Assembly: GCA_024509875.1 (NCBI GenBank)
Contig: JAMPIV010012257.1
Coordinates: 124,001 to 188,000 of the forward strand
Length of the DNA stretch: 64,000 nucleotides
Direction of reading: 5' to 3'
From: Oreohelix idahoensis
Taxonomy: Eukaryota > Mollusca > Gastropoda > Stylommatophora > Oreohelicidae
The notes under the pieces are model-generated. The model was not told where the DNA came from. It saw only the letters and a list, made by a program, of their open reading frames with translations, and made no database searches. The position numbers and the translations under genes were made by a program. This document shows, piece by piece, positions 20,822-30,672 of this stretch; the stretch's first letter is position 1; each line of letters starts with the position of its first letter.

Positions 20822-21115
20822 CCGTGTGGAACTGACGACAAGAACCAAACATGCGCCAGTGGACTAAGAGATGAGAAGAAGACGCTGGCTATGGATAGGA
20901 CACACAATGAGAAAACCTTGTACTGGAATCCTCAGGGCAAGAGAGGTAGTGATGGACACACAAAAACACACATGAAGAAGATAAGTGAAAGCAGAAATCA
21001 AATGGATAAAGAAGAAATGTAAGGACCTAGAGAGGATGGAACAGGAGAGGGCGACTTGGCGTGAATTTATTGAAGGTCTATGCTCCTTGGGGAGCTGAAA
21101 AAGTAATGAATAAAA
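20822..21115 (+). pseudogene. LINE C-terminal fragment (family a)
   Basis: Across shifting frames the translation shows RRWLWIGHT, YWNPQGKRG, then WIKKKCKDLERMEQERATWR and EGLCSLGS. That is the conserved tail of many non-LTR retrotransposon ORF2 proteins (RRW-x-GH, GK-RxGRP, the final W-x-xF and LC). At least two frame breaks are present. The stretch after WIKKKC pairs with the tail at 25925-26115 on the other strand, so both come from the same LINE family. No reverse transcriptase domain remains. The 3' end follows soon after EGLCS with an AATGAATAAAAGAATGAA-like tail. Confidence 0.7.
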
Positions 21116-21829
21116 GAATGAACACAATGTTGCAGTCACCCTTATATCACCACCTTATTTCACCACCTTCTAACCGGAGCAACCGAGCGCTTTAGTGTTA
21201 AAATATTAAGGAATGACGAAGACTATTTGATGGTTTGTCGTATAGATAATAACTGGAGCGAAAGGCAATCTTCTGTTTCCACTTCATTTCCCCCCGAAGC
21301 TTGGTACAAAACGTTTCAGCATAAGTTAACAACTGACTTTTACACTTGGATGATCCCTCACGGAGACTATCTTCCGCTACTTTTTTTCTGCGCCAAGATA
21401 TTAATAATCTTGATCTCTAGACGTCATATCTAATACATTCCATTACAATTGTGTTTGATTACATAAAGAAGAGGCGTAAGGAAAACATAACGAGCTGGGC
21501 GAGTAATTTATCAGAATTTGTCAACACGCCGGTCAGAGAACGTTGAAAATCAATTGCAGACAACCTTCTACGTTGTCTTGGCAGTTTATCTGATCTGATC
21601 TTATTACGTCCGCTCAATCAACAACGCAAACGTTTGCTCAAACAACATTTCTGTGCTAAAGATCATGGGAAATTGAGCATGAGGAAAATACAGAGACACA
21701 TAGATAGCTCAAATACAAACAACAAAAATACACGTACACTTGTTAACAATTTGTGTAAAGATTAAAGCGACACCAGACACATGTGACAAATGACTGTGAC
21801 GCTGGGTTTATGTAACATGCCTTCTGTAA
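21116..21829. other. Unassigned stretch
   Basis: No gene or repeat recognised. Confidence 0.5.
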
Positions 21830-22140
21830 TTATGTCATTAAACCCAGACACATGGGAAGCTGCTGCGCAAGACCGAACTGCTTGGCGCACATCTCTTCGT
21901 AAAGGTGCAGCAGCATGTGAATCATCCAGAAGAGCAGCAGCGGAACAGCGGAGACAAGCTAGAAAGGACCGTGAAATAAAACCTTCACATGAAGCAAACA
22001 TTCCCTGCCCACACTGTCCAAGATCTTTCCAGGCCCGCATCGGGCTCTTCAGTCACCTTCGTACCCATAGACTAACCTAACATATTCTTAAATAATTGGA
22101 TGAACAGAGTGGTCTTCATCACCCGTGATGGACGAACAAC
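21830..22140 (+). pseudogene. LINE C-terminal fragment (family b) with C2H2 finger
   Basis: An open frame from about 21835 to 22080 reads LNPDTWEAAAQDRTAWRTSL, an Ala/Arg-rich helix, and then CPHCPRSFQARIGLFSHLRTH, a C2H2 zinc finger (CX2C...HX3H). This is the extreme C-terminus of a LINE ORF2 family whose slightly more upstream part (DMKALNINPVTWEDGAADRT) appears on the opposite strand at 22318-22503. The frame is intact as far as it goes, but starts abruptly, so the copy is 5'-truncated. After the stop, GGTCTTCATCACCCGTGATG belongs to its 3' untranslated region. Confidence 0.7.
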
Positions 22141-22239
22141 CATTAGGCTGAAAAGCAAAAAACAGAAGATGTGTGTGCAATCAGTATTCTAGAAAAAAAA
22201 CTGTCATTTTCATTAAACATTTCTAGAAAAAGTAGATTA

Positions 22240-22863
22240 TTAACCCCTTCAGTCATAACCGACTGTGGTAATGCGCCCCTGAGGTAATAGCCCTCAGTTG
22301 TGAGATTTTCTTTTCGCCTAATCTGAAGTGACGCCTGTGGTGCGATCGGCAGCTCCATCTTCCCAGGTGACTGGATTTATGTTCAGTGCCTTCATGTCTC
22401 TCTTGCACACATCTTTAAACCTCGGCTGCAGTTGCCCAACTGTTCTTTTGCCATCTGCCAGTTGTCCGTAGAAAACATTTTTAGGAGTGCGACCATCTTC
22501 CATGCGGCGGACATGGTCAAGCTAGCGTAGTCTGTGCTGAATAAGCAGTGTATACATGCTTTGAAGGCAAGCATGTGACAGCACCTCGACATTTGTTACT
22601 TTGTCCTTCCACAAAATACCAAGTATGAGAATATATGAGAATTCAGAAGCGCTTGGAACCTTCTCTTGTGCTATTGTTGATGCTTGTAGTGCCCGCATCC
22701 TTTCATGGTAATGACCAAATGTCTGGCTGGCAATGCTGCCTCTTCTATATGAGGTTTTTGTTAGCTTGAATACTCTAGTTTGACAGTAATTTTTGTCTAG
22801 CAAATAGTGTGAAGCAAAATATTTAAAACAGGACTGATCTTTAGTTTGGGTCAGGATCGGCAA
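22240..22863 (-). pseudogene. LINE C-terminal fragment (family b), inverted relative to its neighbour
   Basis: On the minus strand, segments in different frames give VTNVEVLSHACLQSM, RRMEDGRTPKNVFYGQLADG and RFKDVCKRDMKALNINP, then TWEDGAADRT. That order is collinear with the C-terminus of the same LINE family found on the plus strand at 21830-22140. Several frame breaks separate the blocks, so it is a relic. Downstream on the minus strand, CCACAGTCGGTTATGACTGA (complement of about 22245-22264) belongs to the 3' untranslated region and reappears as the core of the 47-bp tandem repeat at 29041-29275. Confidence 0.7.
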
Positions 22864-24139
22864 GTCAGATCTGGCCTGAGGCTACAAATCATTGAATACA
22901 ATCCCAAATACAAGTCAAATAAATTGTAGCTTTTGGTTGTTTTTTTTTTCCTTGCAGTGTACATATTTTTTTATTTTTTAGTTTATTTAGCGTGACTAAA
23001 GCCCTGCTTTACTGACTGTTACTACAACCTTACCATCCTCTCAGCTCAGGGCAGGTCTCCGCGGCACTATAAGCTAGTATAAATGTCAATTTATATCACA
23101 GACATGGTATTATAGGATTTTCTTTCCACAGGCAACATAAGCTAGAAATGATATGAATTGGGCACAATAGAAATAGACGGTACACAGATAATATGGATTT
23201 GCATTGTCAGATCTGAGACTGTTAGCGGAACATACATAACTATGCGAATATGAAACTCACACACACACACAAAAATCAATAAAGCTCGATGAAACATAAC
23301 TCTTTAGATAAAAATAAAAAGCGCAGAAACGTAAGCTTGTCTACTGAACATGAGATAACGCTAATTTAGCTACATATATAACGCTAATTTAGCTACACAT
23401 ATAATTATATTACAAATTTGCGAGAACGGAAAGTTAAATAAATTACAACTGGAGAACCCGTATCCTTAAATAAGTTAGAGGGGCCACATTGTCTGTTGAA
23501 TAAGATAGAATAAGAAATTATGAATATGCTGTAAAAGGCATTCAAAATTTGGGACAGCCGACGACAGTTTGAAAAAACAAACTCTGCTGCTTTAAATAAT
23601 TTGCTAACTAGGGGTTTCTTCTATGGTAAGGATAATATTTTATCAATGGCTTTCAAGCGGGAAAGTCTCCTATAAAGGGAATCACATAATGTTTTGAGCA
23701 TCTTTCAAACCAACGGCATTCTTGAACGGGAAGGAAAATAAAACTTTAAACAAAGAGTAAATAAGACATATATTATATGGACACACGCATCACACAAACG
23801 TCTGCTGTCAATTCTAAAAATAAAAAAACTTCAGAACTCATTCTTTCACTTCCCTTCAGTCCCCCCCCCCCCTTATTTTTCAAGATATACCCACTAAGCC
23901 TTATTGTCTGGTGCAGAGACGCTCCTTGTCTTCCTATATCCCCTTCATTCTTCTTCTGATTACGTTTCAAATTATGTCTTATTTACTGTATGAATGGTTT
24001 AGATTGTGTTTGTTAGTTTCTTTTGGTTTTTTTTTTTTTTATAAATAAAAAAATTTTTTTTTTTTTTTTTTAAGGTTTTAATTTTTGTTAATTTTTTTTA
24101 ATTAATAATCCCCCCCCCCCCCCCCCCCCCCACCCCCCT
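22864..24139. other. Unassigned AT-rich stretch with homopolymer tracts
   Basis: No gene recognised. It contains a duplicated ATATATAACGCTAATTTAGCTAC-like pair near 23360-23400, A/T runs (24027-24072), and a nearly pure C run of about 28 bases (24110-24138). Confidence 0.5.
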
Positions 24140-24345
24140 TAAATTTGATTATGTCTGGATGTTACAAATGTATGTTATTATTTTACCTCGATAATGTTGT
24201 ATGCTTAAATAATGCTAAAAATACGTGTGCTTTTGAAAGGTTACGGTATGTAAGATGACAGAGAGAAGAAGGGCAGAATGTAAGACGGGCCTGCGTGCCC
24301 AATTCTTAACCCTTTGAAAATAAAGTTCGTTCGTTCGTTCTTCGT
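24140..24345 (+). repeat. LINE 3' end with hairpin and TTCG tail (copy 1)
   Basis: GGGCAGAATGTAAGACGGGC followed by GTGCCC (24271-24300) can fold into a GGGC/GCCC hairpin. Then come AATAAA (24319-24324) and the microsatellite tail TTCGTTCGTTCG (24326-24340). The same arrangement ends the LINE at 27377-28475, so this is an independently inserted, 5'-truncated 3' end of that or a related family. Confidence 0.6.
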
Positions 24346-24349
24346 TCTC

Positions 24350-24490
24350 CTTGTCGTTTCCTATGGAGCAAGGAGCCAGCACTGTAGATGTTCTTAGGAA
24401 GCCTGCACCAACTCTTTCCCGCTACTTACAGAGCAGGGAACCAACACAGCAACATGTCCCCAGGAAGCCTGCACTAAGCATCGTGCCTGT
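24350..24490 (+). repeat. Dispersed repeat (GGAGC/AAGCCTGCA family), copy 3
   Basis: CTATGGAGCAAGGAGC and two spaced AGGAAGCCTGCAC blocks in the order seen at 1780-2045. It directly follows the LINE tail. Confidence 0.5.
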
Positions 24491-24504
24491 ATCTAATGTC
24501 AGTC

Positions 24505-24536
24505 TCCCTGTGTGTGTGTGTGTGTGGGGGGGGTGT

Positions 24537-24582
<46 letters not shown>

Positions 24583-24598
24583 GTGCGCGCATGTGCGT
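24505..24598 (+). repeat. GT microsatellite
   Basis: GT dinucleotides interrupted by G-rich stretches. Confidence 0.97.
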
Positions 24599-24599
24599 T

Positions 24600-25394
24600 T
24601 GTAAGGTAAAGGCGGTAAAGGATCCTGTTACACGCCCATTGAGGCATATTGTGAATATGGTGTTAGGCTCATATTTTCTTGACCATCGGCACACTAGGGG
24701 TGATGTGGTCAGCATCACGCCGGCCGCCTTATCCTTCCCATGTATGTTTGTGTGTCCTTTTTTTTCTAGAGGCGAAGCTATCAATTAAACTAAGTACTGC
24801 TTATTTATGCAGAGCATAAACAGTTAAAAACTGTGAAAAATAGAAATCCCTTTCCGGGGATTTACAGGTTAATAATAACATTGAGGAAAGAAGGGAAGAC
24901 ACCTGGATGATTATGGGAAGTAAGACCAAGTGTGACACATAGATAATATATGGGATAGCCAATAACAGGGTACAGGAAAGAGTCTACTGTTGCTATTTGC
25001 AACCCGATAATTAAAGAGATAAATATATTATTTAATACAATAAATAGTGTATATAAAGTATTTCAATTTTATCATGACGAAAATAGCAGAAGAAACATGA
25101 CACTGACGAAAATTCAAGCTGAAAAAAAATGGCAGTTTTAAACAATGATTGATTCATTGCGTTTATTTGTGGCACATGCTTGATGTCCCTGAGCCTTGAC
25201 GCCCCGAGTACGTAGTCCCACTGGCTCTCCCAAGGAATATGCGCTACATAAAACAAGAAAGTCCGGAGCCAGAAACAAAAATCTTGAAACGGAACACTAA
25301 ATAATTTCCTATGCCTTCTTTCAAAACTTCCTTTTTACTCCTTTTTAGCTAACCCTAAAGTACTTTTCACCATCTTCAAGGGACTGCTTTCACG
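24600..25394. other. Mostly unassigned; possible SINE-like start
   Basis: AAGGTAAAGGCGGTAAAGG at about 24603 resembles the GGTAAAGGTAA motif at the end of SINE family I. A GC-rich block (GTCAGCATCACGCCGGCCGC, near 24709) follows. I cannot show a full element. The remainder is AT-rich without recognisable content. Confidence 0.3.
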
Positions 25395-25665
25395 GTGCAG
25401 TCAAAAAAGACATGCACACCATCATTGCGGGCAGACGCTGGAACTGGGTTGGCCATGTCCTCAGAAGAGACGATGACACCATCACCAGAAGTGCTAAGTT
25501 ATGGACCCCAGAAGGACGGCGAAAGAAAAGACAGACCAAAGACAACCTGGCGGAGAACTGTGGAGGCTGATATGCAAAGCAGGTACCAGAGTTGGGGTAC
25601 GACACGAAGGATGCCACGGACCGAGCAAAATTGGGACAGTCTGTGGCTACCCTACAAGACGCCAG
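25395..25665 (+). pseudogene. LINE C-terminal fragment (family c)
   Basis: The translation gives RRWNWVGHVLRRDDDTITRSA and LWTPEGRRK in one frame, then RPKTTWRRTVEADMQ in another. This is the RRW-x-GHVLRR...TPEGRRxRGRPxTTWRRT signature near the end of many LINE ORF2 proteins. One frameshift near 25535 separates the halves, and the final DRxxW block is scrambled. The sequence differs clearly from families a and b. No upstream reverse transcriptase is present. Confidence 0.7.
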
Positions 25666-25924
25666 TAGGCGTGTTGGCCACTGACTGCTTTGTCAGCCAG
25701 GGGCTAAGGATCAAAGAAGAATGGTACTCTTTACATTCTTGTGTAAAACCATATCTGTGTGACCTCCAGGGATTTGCTGGCATGTTTACTAATTGTCCGT
25801 GTAAAATACTTTTCACTTTATGGACAACTGATTTTGTTTCATCTATTTTACTCTTCATCTCTGAAACTCATATTTAAATTTGCTTTACATAGATATAACA
25901 ACTCCATGATCGTACAAATCATTC

Positions 25925-26330
25925 AATCAATCAATACCCTTTAGCTCCCCGAGGAGCATAGGCCTTCAACAAACACATGCCAAGTCTTCCTGTCCCGTGC
26001 CATCCGCTCAAGTTCTTTCCATGTGTTCCTCATCATTTTCACCTCTGTATCCAGTTCTCTTCTCCATGTGCTTTTGGTCTACCTCTGCCTCTCTTTCCCT
26101 GTGGATTCCAGAACAAGGACTGCCTTGTAATGCTATACCTGTGCAGTTTTCCCTTGTTCACATAGAGTGCGAACATTCCAGGTGCCAATCCTGGAGATTT
26201 TCCTAGACGAAAAAAGGTTAGTCGGCAACCCAGACTCCTTTTGGCTTTCTCTGGGTTGCTTCATGCGCCTCCTTTCCAGAGACCTTCTTCTGTCTTGGGC
26301 GGCTGCATGATCGTACACAAGTGTGTAAAT
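25925..26330 (-). mobile_element. Internally deleted LINE (family a): endonuclease start joined to C-terminal tail
   Basis: On the minus strand the copy begins with ORF2 N-terminal sequence: SRIGTWNVRTLCEQGKTAQV (26192 down to about 26133) is the first strand of the apurinic-type endonuclease. Within about 15 bp it switches to ITRQSLFWNPQGKRGRGRPK and STWRRELDTEV, ending WHVFVEGLCSSGS (about 25945), the very C-terminus. Nearly the whole endonuclease, reverse transcriptase and linker are missing between the two. The tail then reads CTAAAGGGTATTGATTGATTGA. It is a non-autonomous derivative or a deletion relic. Confidence 0.7.
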
Positions 26331-27376
26331 ATCTTTAGAGGTCTCAAGAAAATATACCTATTTTATCCGTCGATCCATAGTCTGGCTAGTTCTTTCAAAC
26401 ACTCGTTGACTTGCCTTCATTTGTTTCTCATTTTTAAGCACTTAACGTAAAAACAAAATCACCCAAAACAGTGGGGAAAACAGCAGCGTTAGCCAAGTGG
26501 CTTGAGTGTAGAATTTGCCCTATGATTTGTGAACGATTTTATTACATAGTTATATCAGTGTGAGCACTTATGCTCGTAGATCGTCTTTCCTACTTTCGTC
26601 ATAAACTGAAAGCTGACCAACTTCATGTTTAGGGACTCTAAAAATGTCAAATGTTTTACTGATTTATCTCTGTCAGGCTATGATTGCGTATTTAGGTCTG
26701 TAATATATCATCTAGCTTCACTTCGGGTACTTGTCATAGTAAAGTTGCCACGTTCTTAACAGAAAGAAAGAATGGGTAAAAAAAAAAAACAACAAAAACA
26801 ACTTTACTGAAATATGGAGAAGCCTTAGCAGCTGAGACCAAACAATAAAACTAAAATCGAAGTGAAAAGCGCAAAGGAATATCAATTATAACTATTTTTT
26901 ATATTTTATCTAAAAAATTGGTGGTAATAATAGCATCAAAATACATAATTGCCGCCGTAAGTACTTGGTCGGTCGGTCGGACGGTCAGTCACATTTTTGC
27001 ACACCGTCATTTGCTCACTTCTGTCTATTTTCGAGGGAGTGCATTAACTTTCAAGCACAGCTAGGCACTGTGGTTGGAAGTTAGACAATAATTGTATTGT
27101 TTCCCATTATATGTACTCTCGCGAAAATAGAAATAAAGTGCGCAAATGAAGGTGTGCATGAACAGTTTAATTATGGAAAGAAGCCAACAACACGATTGAT
27201 AAACAGTACATGAACTTAGGGACTCGTAAGGCAAGAAGAGGACAACATTAATCCAATCAGTAAATGTAGACAAAGGACCAAAATAGACCGCAATAGACCA
27301 AAATATAGACCGCTGGTCGCCGTTTGATCAGGTCTGCGAGAACAGAGAAACATTATGAAAAAAAGCTACTAATAGT
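26331..27376. other. Unassigned AT-rich stretch
   Basis: No gene recognised. Small features only: GGTCGGTCGGTCGGAC near 26968 and a local duplication of AGACCAAAATA/AGACCGC near 27277-27315. Confidence 0.5.
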
Positions 27377-28102
27377 ATGTACATTAATAAAAACAAAACT
27401 CAATCTTTGATTATCTCAACCCGCCAAAAGATTCTGCACTGTCAACCAAATACGTTATCTTTATCTCTAGATGGAGAACGTATTAAGCAAGTTACGGACC
27501 ACAGCCTGTTGGGTGTGGTCATCGACCAGTCTCTAAGCTGGAAGTCACATGTCTATTTCATCGCAAACAAGATCTCACAAAAATTGTTTCAACTCTCAAA
27601 AATCAAACATTTTTTATGTCCGCACTCTAGACTTATATTCTATTATGCACATATTCAAAGTCACCTTTCTTATTGCTCAAATATCTGGAGTCGCTGTGGC
27701 TTGTCATTTTTGAAACGCCTAGAATCCCTACACAAAAGGGCGCTACGACTTGTTTGCCTGAATGATAGCATTCCCAGTGCTCAGCTATTTTCACAGCTGA
27801 ATGTTCTTCCTCTTAAAAAATTCTTCTTTTTCCAAGATCTCCTATTTGTGCATCAAATTTTACACGGCAGAACGCCTTCATACTTGCAAAAGTTCTTTCG
27901 ATATAAATACTGCTCATATTTTATACGTGGCGACCTACTTTTGGACCTTGCAAAACCTCGAACTGACCTCTTCCGAAGTTGTTTTAGTTATGCAGGTGGT
28001 TTAGCATGGAATTCTCTACCCAAGTCTGTCAAAACTGATAATTACACCACATTCAAAAGACATCTGCATTCACATGTCATGAAATCTTGTACACACATTT
28101 AA
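27377..28102 (+). CDS. C-terminal part of a LINE reverse transcriptase (5'-truncated)
   Basis: A 241-residue open frame corresponds to the thumb and C-terminal region of a non-LTR retrotransposon ORF2. LGVVIDQSLSWKSHV (residues about 45-60) is the conserved LGV-x-ID-x-LSW-x-xH block after the catalytic palm. Next come a helix-rich HSRLIFYYAHIQSHLSYCSNI segment, LHKRALRLV, and a tail with WNSLPKSVKT and TFKRHLHSH. Fingers, palm with the catalytic Asp pair, and endonuclease are absent, so this is a 5'-truncated insertion and the annotated Met is internal. The organisation resembles CR1/L2/Rex1-like elements, but I cannot assign the clade. The frame has no breaks, suggesting a fairly young copy. 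Confidence 0.8.
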   Translation: MYINKNKTQSLIISTRQKILHCQPNTLSLSLDGERIKQVTDHSLLGVVIDQSLSWKSHVYFIANKISQKLFQLSKIKHFLCPHSRLIFYYAHIQSHLSYCSNIWSRCGLSFLKRLESLHKRALRLVCLNDSIPSAQLFSQLNVLPLKKFFFFQDLLFVHQILHGRTPSYLQKFFRYKYCSYFIRGDLLLDLAKPRTDLFRSCFSYAGGLAWNSLPKSVKTDNYTTFKRHLHSHVMKSCTHI

Positions 28103-28189
28103 CGACAATTCTGTTTCAGTTATTTCAACGTTTCCACGAGCATTTAACTATCATTGTAATATTTTTATTTTAAATTGAATTTTTTATAT

Positions 28190-28272
<83 letters not shown>

Positions 28273-28475
28273 GTGCGTGAATGACTATGAGTAAATGTAC
28301 TTGTCTGAGCTAAGTTTCTGATTGTGATGATATTATTAATTGATCCTGTCTGAAGTTGTTAATATTTTAATTTTTAACACACTGAAAATTGTATTGCAGG
28401 GCAGAAATGTAAAAAGGCAATTATGCCTATTTCTTTACCCTGATGAAATAAAGATTTCGTTCGTTCGTTCGTTCT
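28103..28475 (+). repeat. 3' untranslated region of the LINE, with CT microsatellite and TTCG tail
   Basis: The stop is followed by AT-rich DNA, a long CT microsatellite (28194-28270), GGGCAGAAATGTAAAAAGGC with a GGCA-ATTA-TGCC hairpin (28399-28427), AATAAA (28447-28452) and TTCGTTCGTTCGTTCG (28456-28473). The hairpin, AATAAA and TTCG order matches the LINE end at 24140-24345. Confidence 0.75.
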
Positions 28476-29040
28476 ATATGTCTGTCTGTTGATGAGTTTT
28501 ATGAACTTTTGCTTGAATACCTGTGCCAACAAATATGATTTTTTTTTAAATGTGGTATTCTCTTTTGTCATTTCTGCCCATTTATAATGCAAGAATGCTT
28601 TGGTAGCCAGTAGCAGCAGACCATATAGCGCGTATACAACAGAAATCTGCGATAGATATGAAAAGATTCAACAACGGTTTTGTTTCTAACATTTACCATC
28701 AAACATTTAATAATCAAATTCAACAAATTAATCAAACTTTATAAGTGAGCGGCATCCTAATGCGACATATTTTGGTGGAGGAATATATGTAGTACCTCGA
28801 AAAAAATCTGTATTCTAATTGCAAAGCAGAAGATTGATTTTAAGTCGCGATTTCAGTGCCAAAAAGTTGCTAATACGTTTGTTTTAATACATTTTTATAT
28901 GACTATGTAAAATGTGGTAGCAATCGGCAAAATGTTGGCGAAATGTCGGAAATTCAAAATCGGTGATCGTAACTGTAGTATATATATTGCTCTCCAAGTT
29001 TCTTCGGCGCTAGGTAAAAGCATAAAAGGCAAAGTGAGAG
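28476..29040. other. Unassigned stretch
   Basis: No recognisable gene or repeat. Confidence 0.5.
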
Positions 29041-29275
29041 TTATTAATAATAATAGCCCATTCAGTCATAACTGACTATGGGAAAATATATTAACAATAA
29101 CAGCCCTTTCAGTCTTAACTGACTATGGGAAAATATGTTAACAATAAAAGCTCTTTCAGTCATAACTGACTATGGGAAAATATGTTAATAATAAAAGCCC
29201 TTTCAGTCTTAACTGACTATGGGGAAAATGTTAACAATAAAAGCCCTTTCAGTCATAACTGACTATATTTTTTTT
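29041..29275. repeat. 47-bp tandem repeat, five copies
   Basis: TTCAGTC starts at 29061, 29108, 29155, 29202 and 29248. Each unit holds TTCAGTCATAACTGACTATG and TTAACAATAAAAGCCC. The first part matches, in the same plus-strand orientation, the 3' untranslated region of the LINE fragment at 22240-22863. Confidence 0.95.
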
Positions 29276-30232
29276 CAACTTCCGTCTTTAATTTTCCATA
29301 TCACATTATTATTAGTTTTTTTTTTTTTTAAAGTAATGCAATAATTAAGTTTTAGTTATTTATTTTATTTAAATATATCTATACATTTTTAGTTATTACT
29401 TTTTTTAAAATCTTTGTGACATTTATAACTATTTCATTCTCCTGATGTTCTGTCAACGTCTGTCTCGCTTTCCACTTGCCTCGTTTTTGTTATTTCTGCA
29501 AGTTTTTAAGCATACCTTACAAAGACTCAAAAAGAATATACCTATTTCTTTCTTTTTTTTTCACCTTCTTGGCCAGTGTGTTGAGAGACATGTAACAATT
29601 ACCGGTTGCAACTCAACTGCGAAAGTTTCACTTGAAATACCCGCTGCGCGCATGCGCACTTTTTTTTAGTCTTTGTAAGCTATGCTTAAAAACTTGCAGA
29701 GATTATCTTACTTTTGTAATAGAAAGCATCCTCGTACCACGTCATGGGGCCGAGAATACATTTTTTGAAAAGGGCACAATCTTTTATGGCCACCCTGTAT
29801 AAAGGGATTATATAAAAACATATACGCAGGCTTAACGATAAGAGAAATCAATTTGGCCTAAATAGAGTACTTGACTGTCAGCCTACCTTAAAAACATTTT
29901 TTTAAAATTATTTATTGACTCTTAAGTTTCAAAAACTCGAAAAGACGTTGAGTCAGCAAATTAGGCACGTGCTTGGAAAGTGTGTGTTCCCTTAATTATC
30001 CATACATTTTTCTTTCCTTTTTTCAGTGCATCAAATGAAATGTTTATTTTGAATTGTTTTCTTTACGATTTAAATATAATTGAAACATAATGTGCTAACA
30101 AAGCAAGACTTCTCGGAATTTTTCTCGGTAATTTCACTCGTTTTAAGCCCTCTTATGCGTAGATGACATTTTGCCGATAAACACCGTTTGTCTGATTCAA
30201 AACAAATCATGCAATTAAAATATATATATAAC
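29276..30232. other. Unassigned AT-rich stretch
   Basis: No gene recognised. TATGGCCACCCTGTATA near 29787-29803 looks like a single mariner-type terminal repeat, but no partner end is visible, so I do not annotate an element. Confidence 0.45.
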
Positions 30233-30672
30233 AAAAATATTTTAAACACAGGCTTTTAATGCATTAAAAAGCCACAAATAATTTTTCACGGAGTTTATAG
30301 CTTGTAGTCAAAAAATATAACATCAAATAAGAATAAAAACCCCAGACCTAAGGGTCTTTTATGTTTGGACATGCGCCCTAATATAACCGACTAGGTTGAA
30401 GGGACGCGCTACGCCAAAACAAGGCAAAACTTTATTTTTAAAAAAATATATAACATCAAATTGACAAAAAGTGTGGAGCGCTTAAGCGCGTATCATATAT
30501 ATTTTATCCATAAGTGTCTAATGAAGTATACAGCAAAAGTTAACTTCATGTAGAATCAGCGCTCCAGGCTTTTTGTCAATTTGATTTTACATTTTTTGAC
30601 TGCAAGCTATAAACTCCGTGAAAAATAATTTGTGGCTTTTTAGTGCATTAAAAGCCTGTTTAAAATATTTTT
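30233..30672. mobile_element. Fold-back (MITE-like) element with a nested insertion
   Basis: The left arm (about 30233-30329) and right arm (about 30563-30672) are inverted repeats of about 100 bp. For example CACGGAGTTTATAGCTTG at left matches CAAGCTATAAACTCCGTG at right. About 110 bp (roughly 30330-30440) interrupts the left part, flanked by ATATAACATCAAAT on both sides, as expected for a separate insertion with a target duplication of about 14 bp. The loop contains GGAGCGCTTAAGCGCG. No coding capacity. Terminal bases and the superfamily are undetermined. Confidence 0.65.

Noticed and set aside
21835..22080. Host zinc-finger gene
   Set aside because: The single C2H2 finger is the C-terminal end of a LINE ORF2 family, as shown by the adjoining DTWEAAAQDRTAWR block and its counterpart on the other strand.
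24422..24784. Long frames on both strands across the GT microsatellite
   Set aside because: Low-complexity translation of GT/CA repeats without a domain.
29787..29803. Second mariner-type element
   Set aside because: Only one terminal-repeat-like sequence (TATGGCCACCCTGTATA) is seen, with no partner end or transposase sequence.
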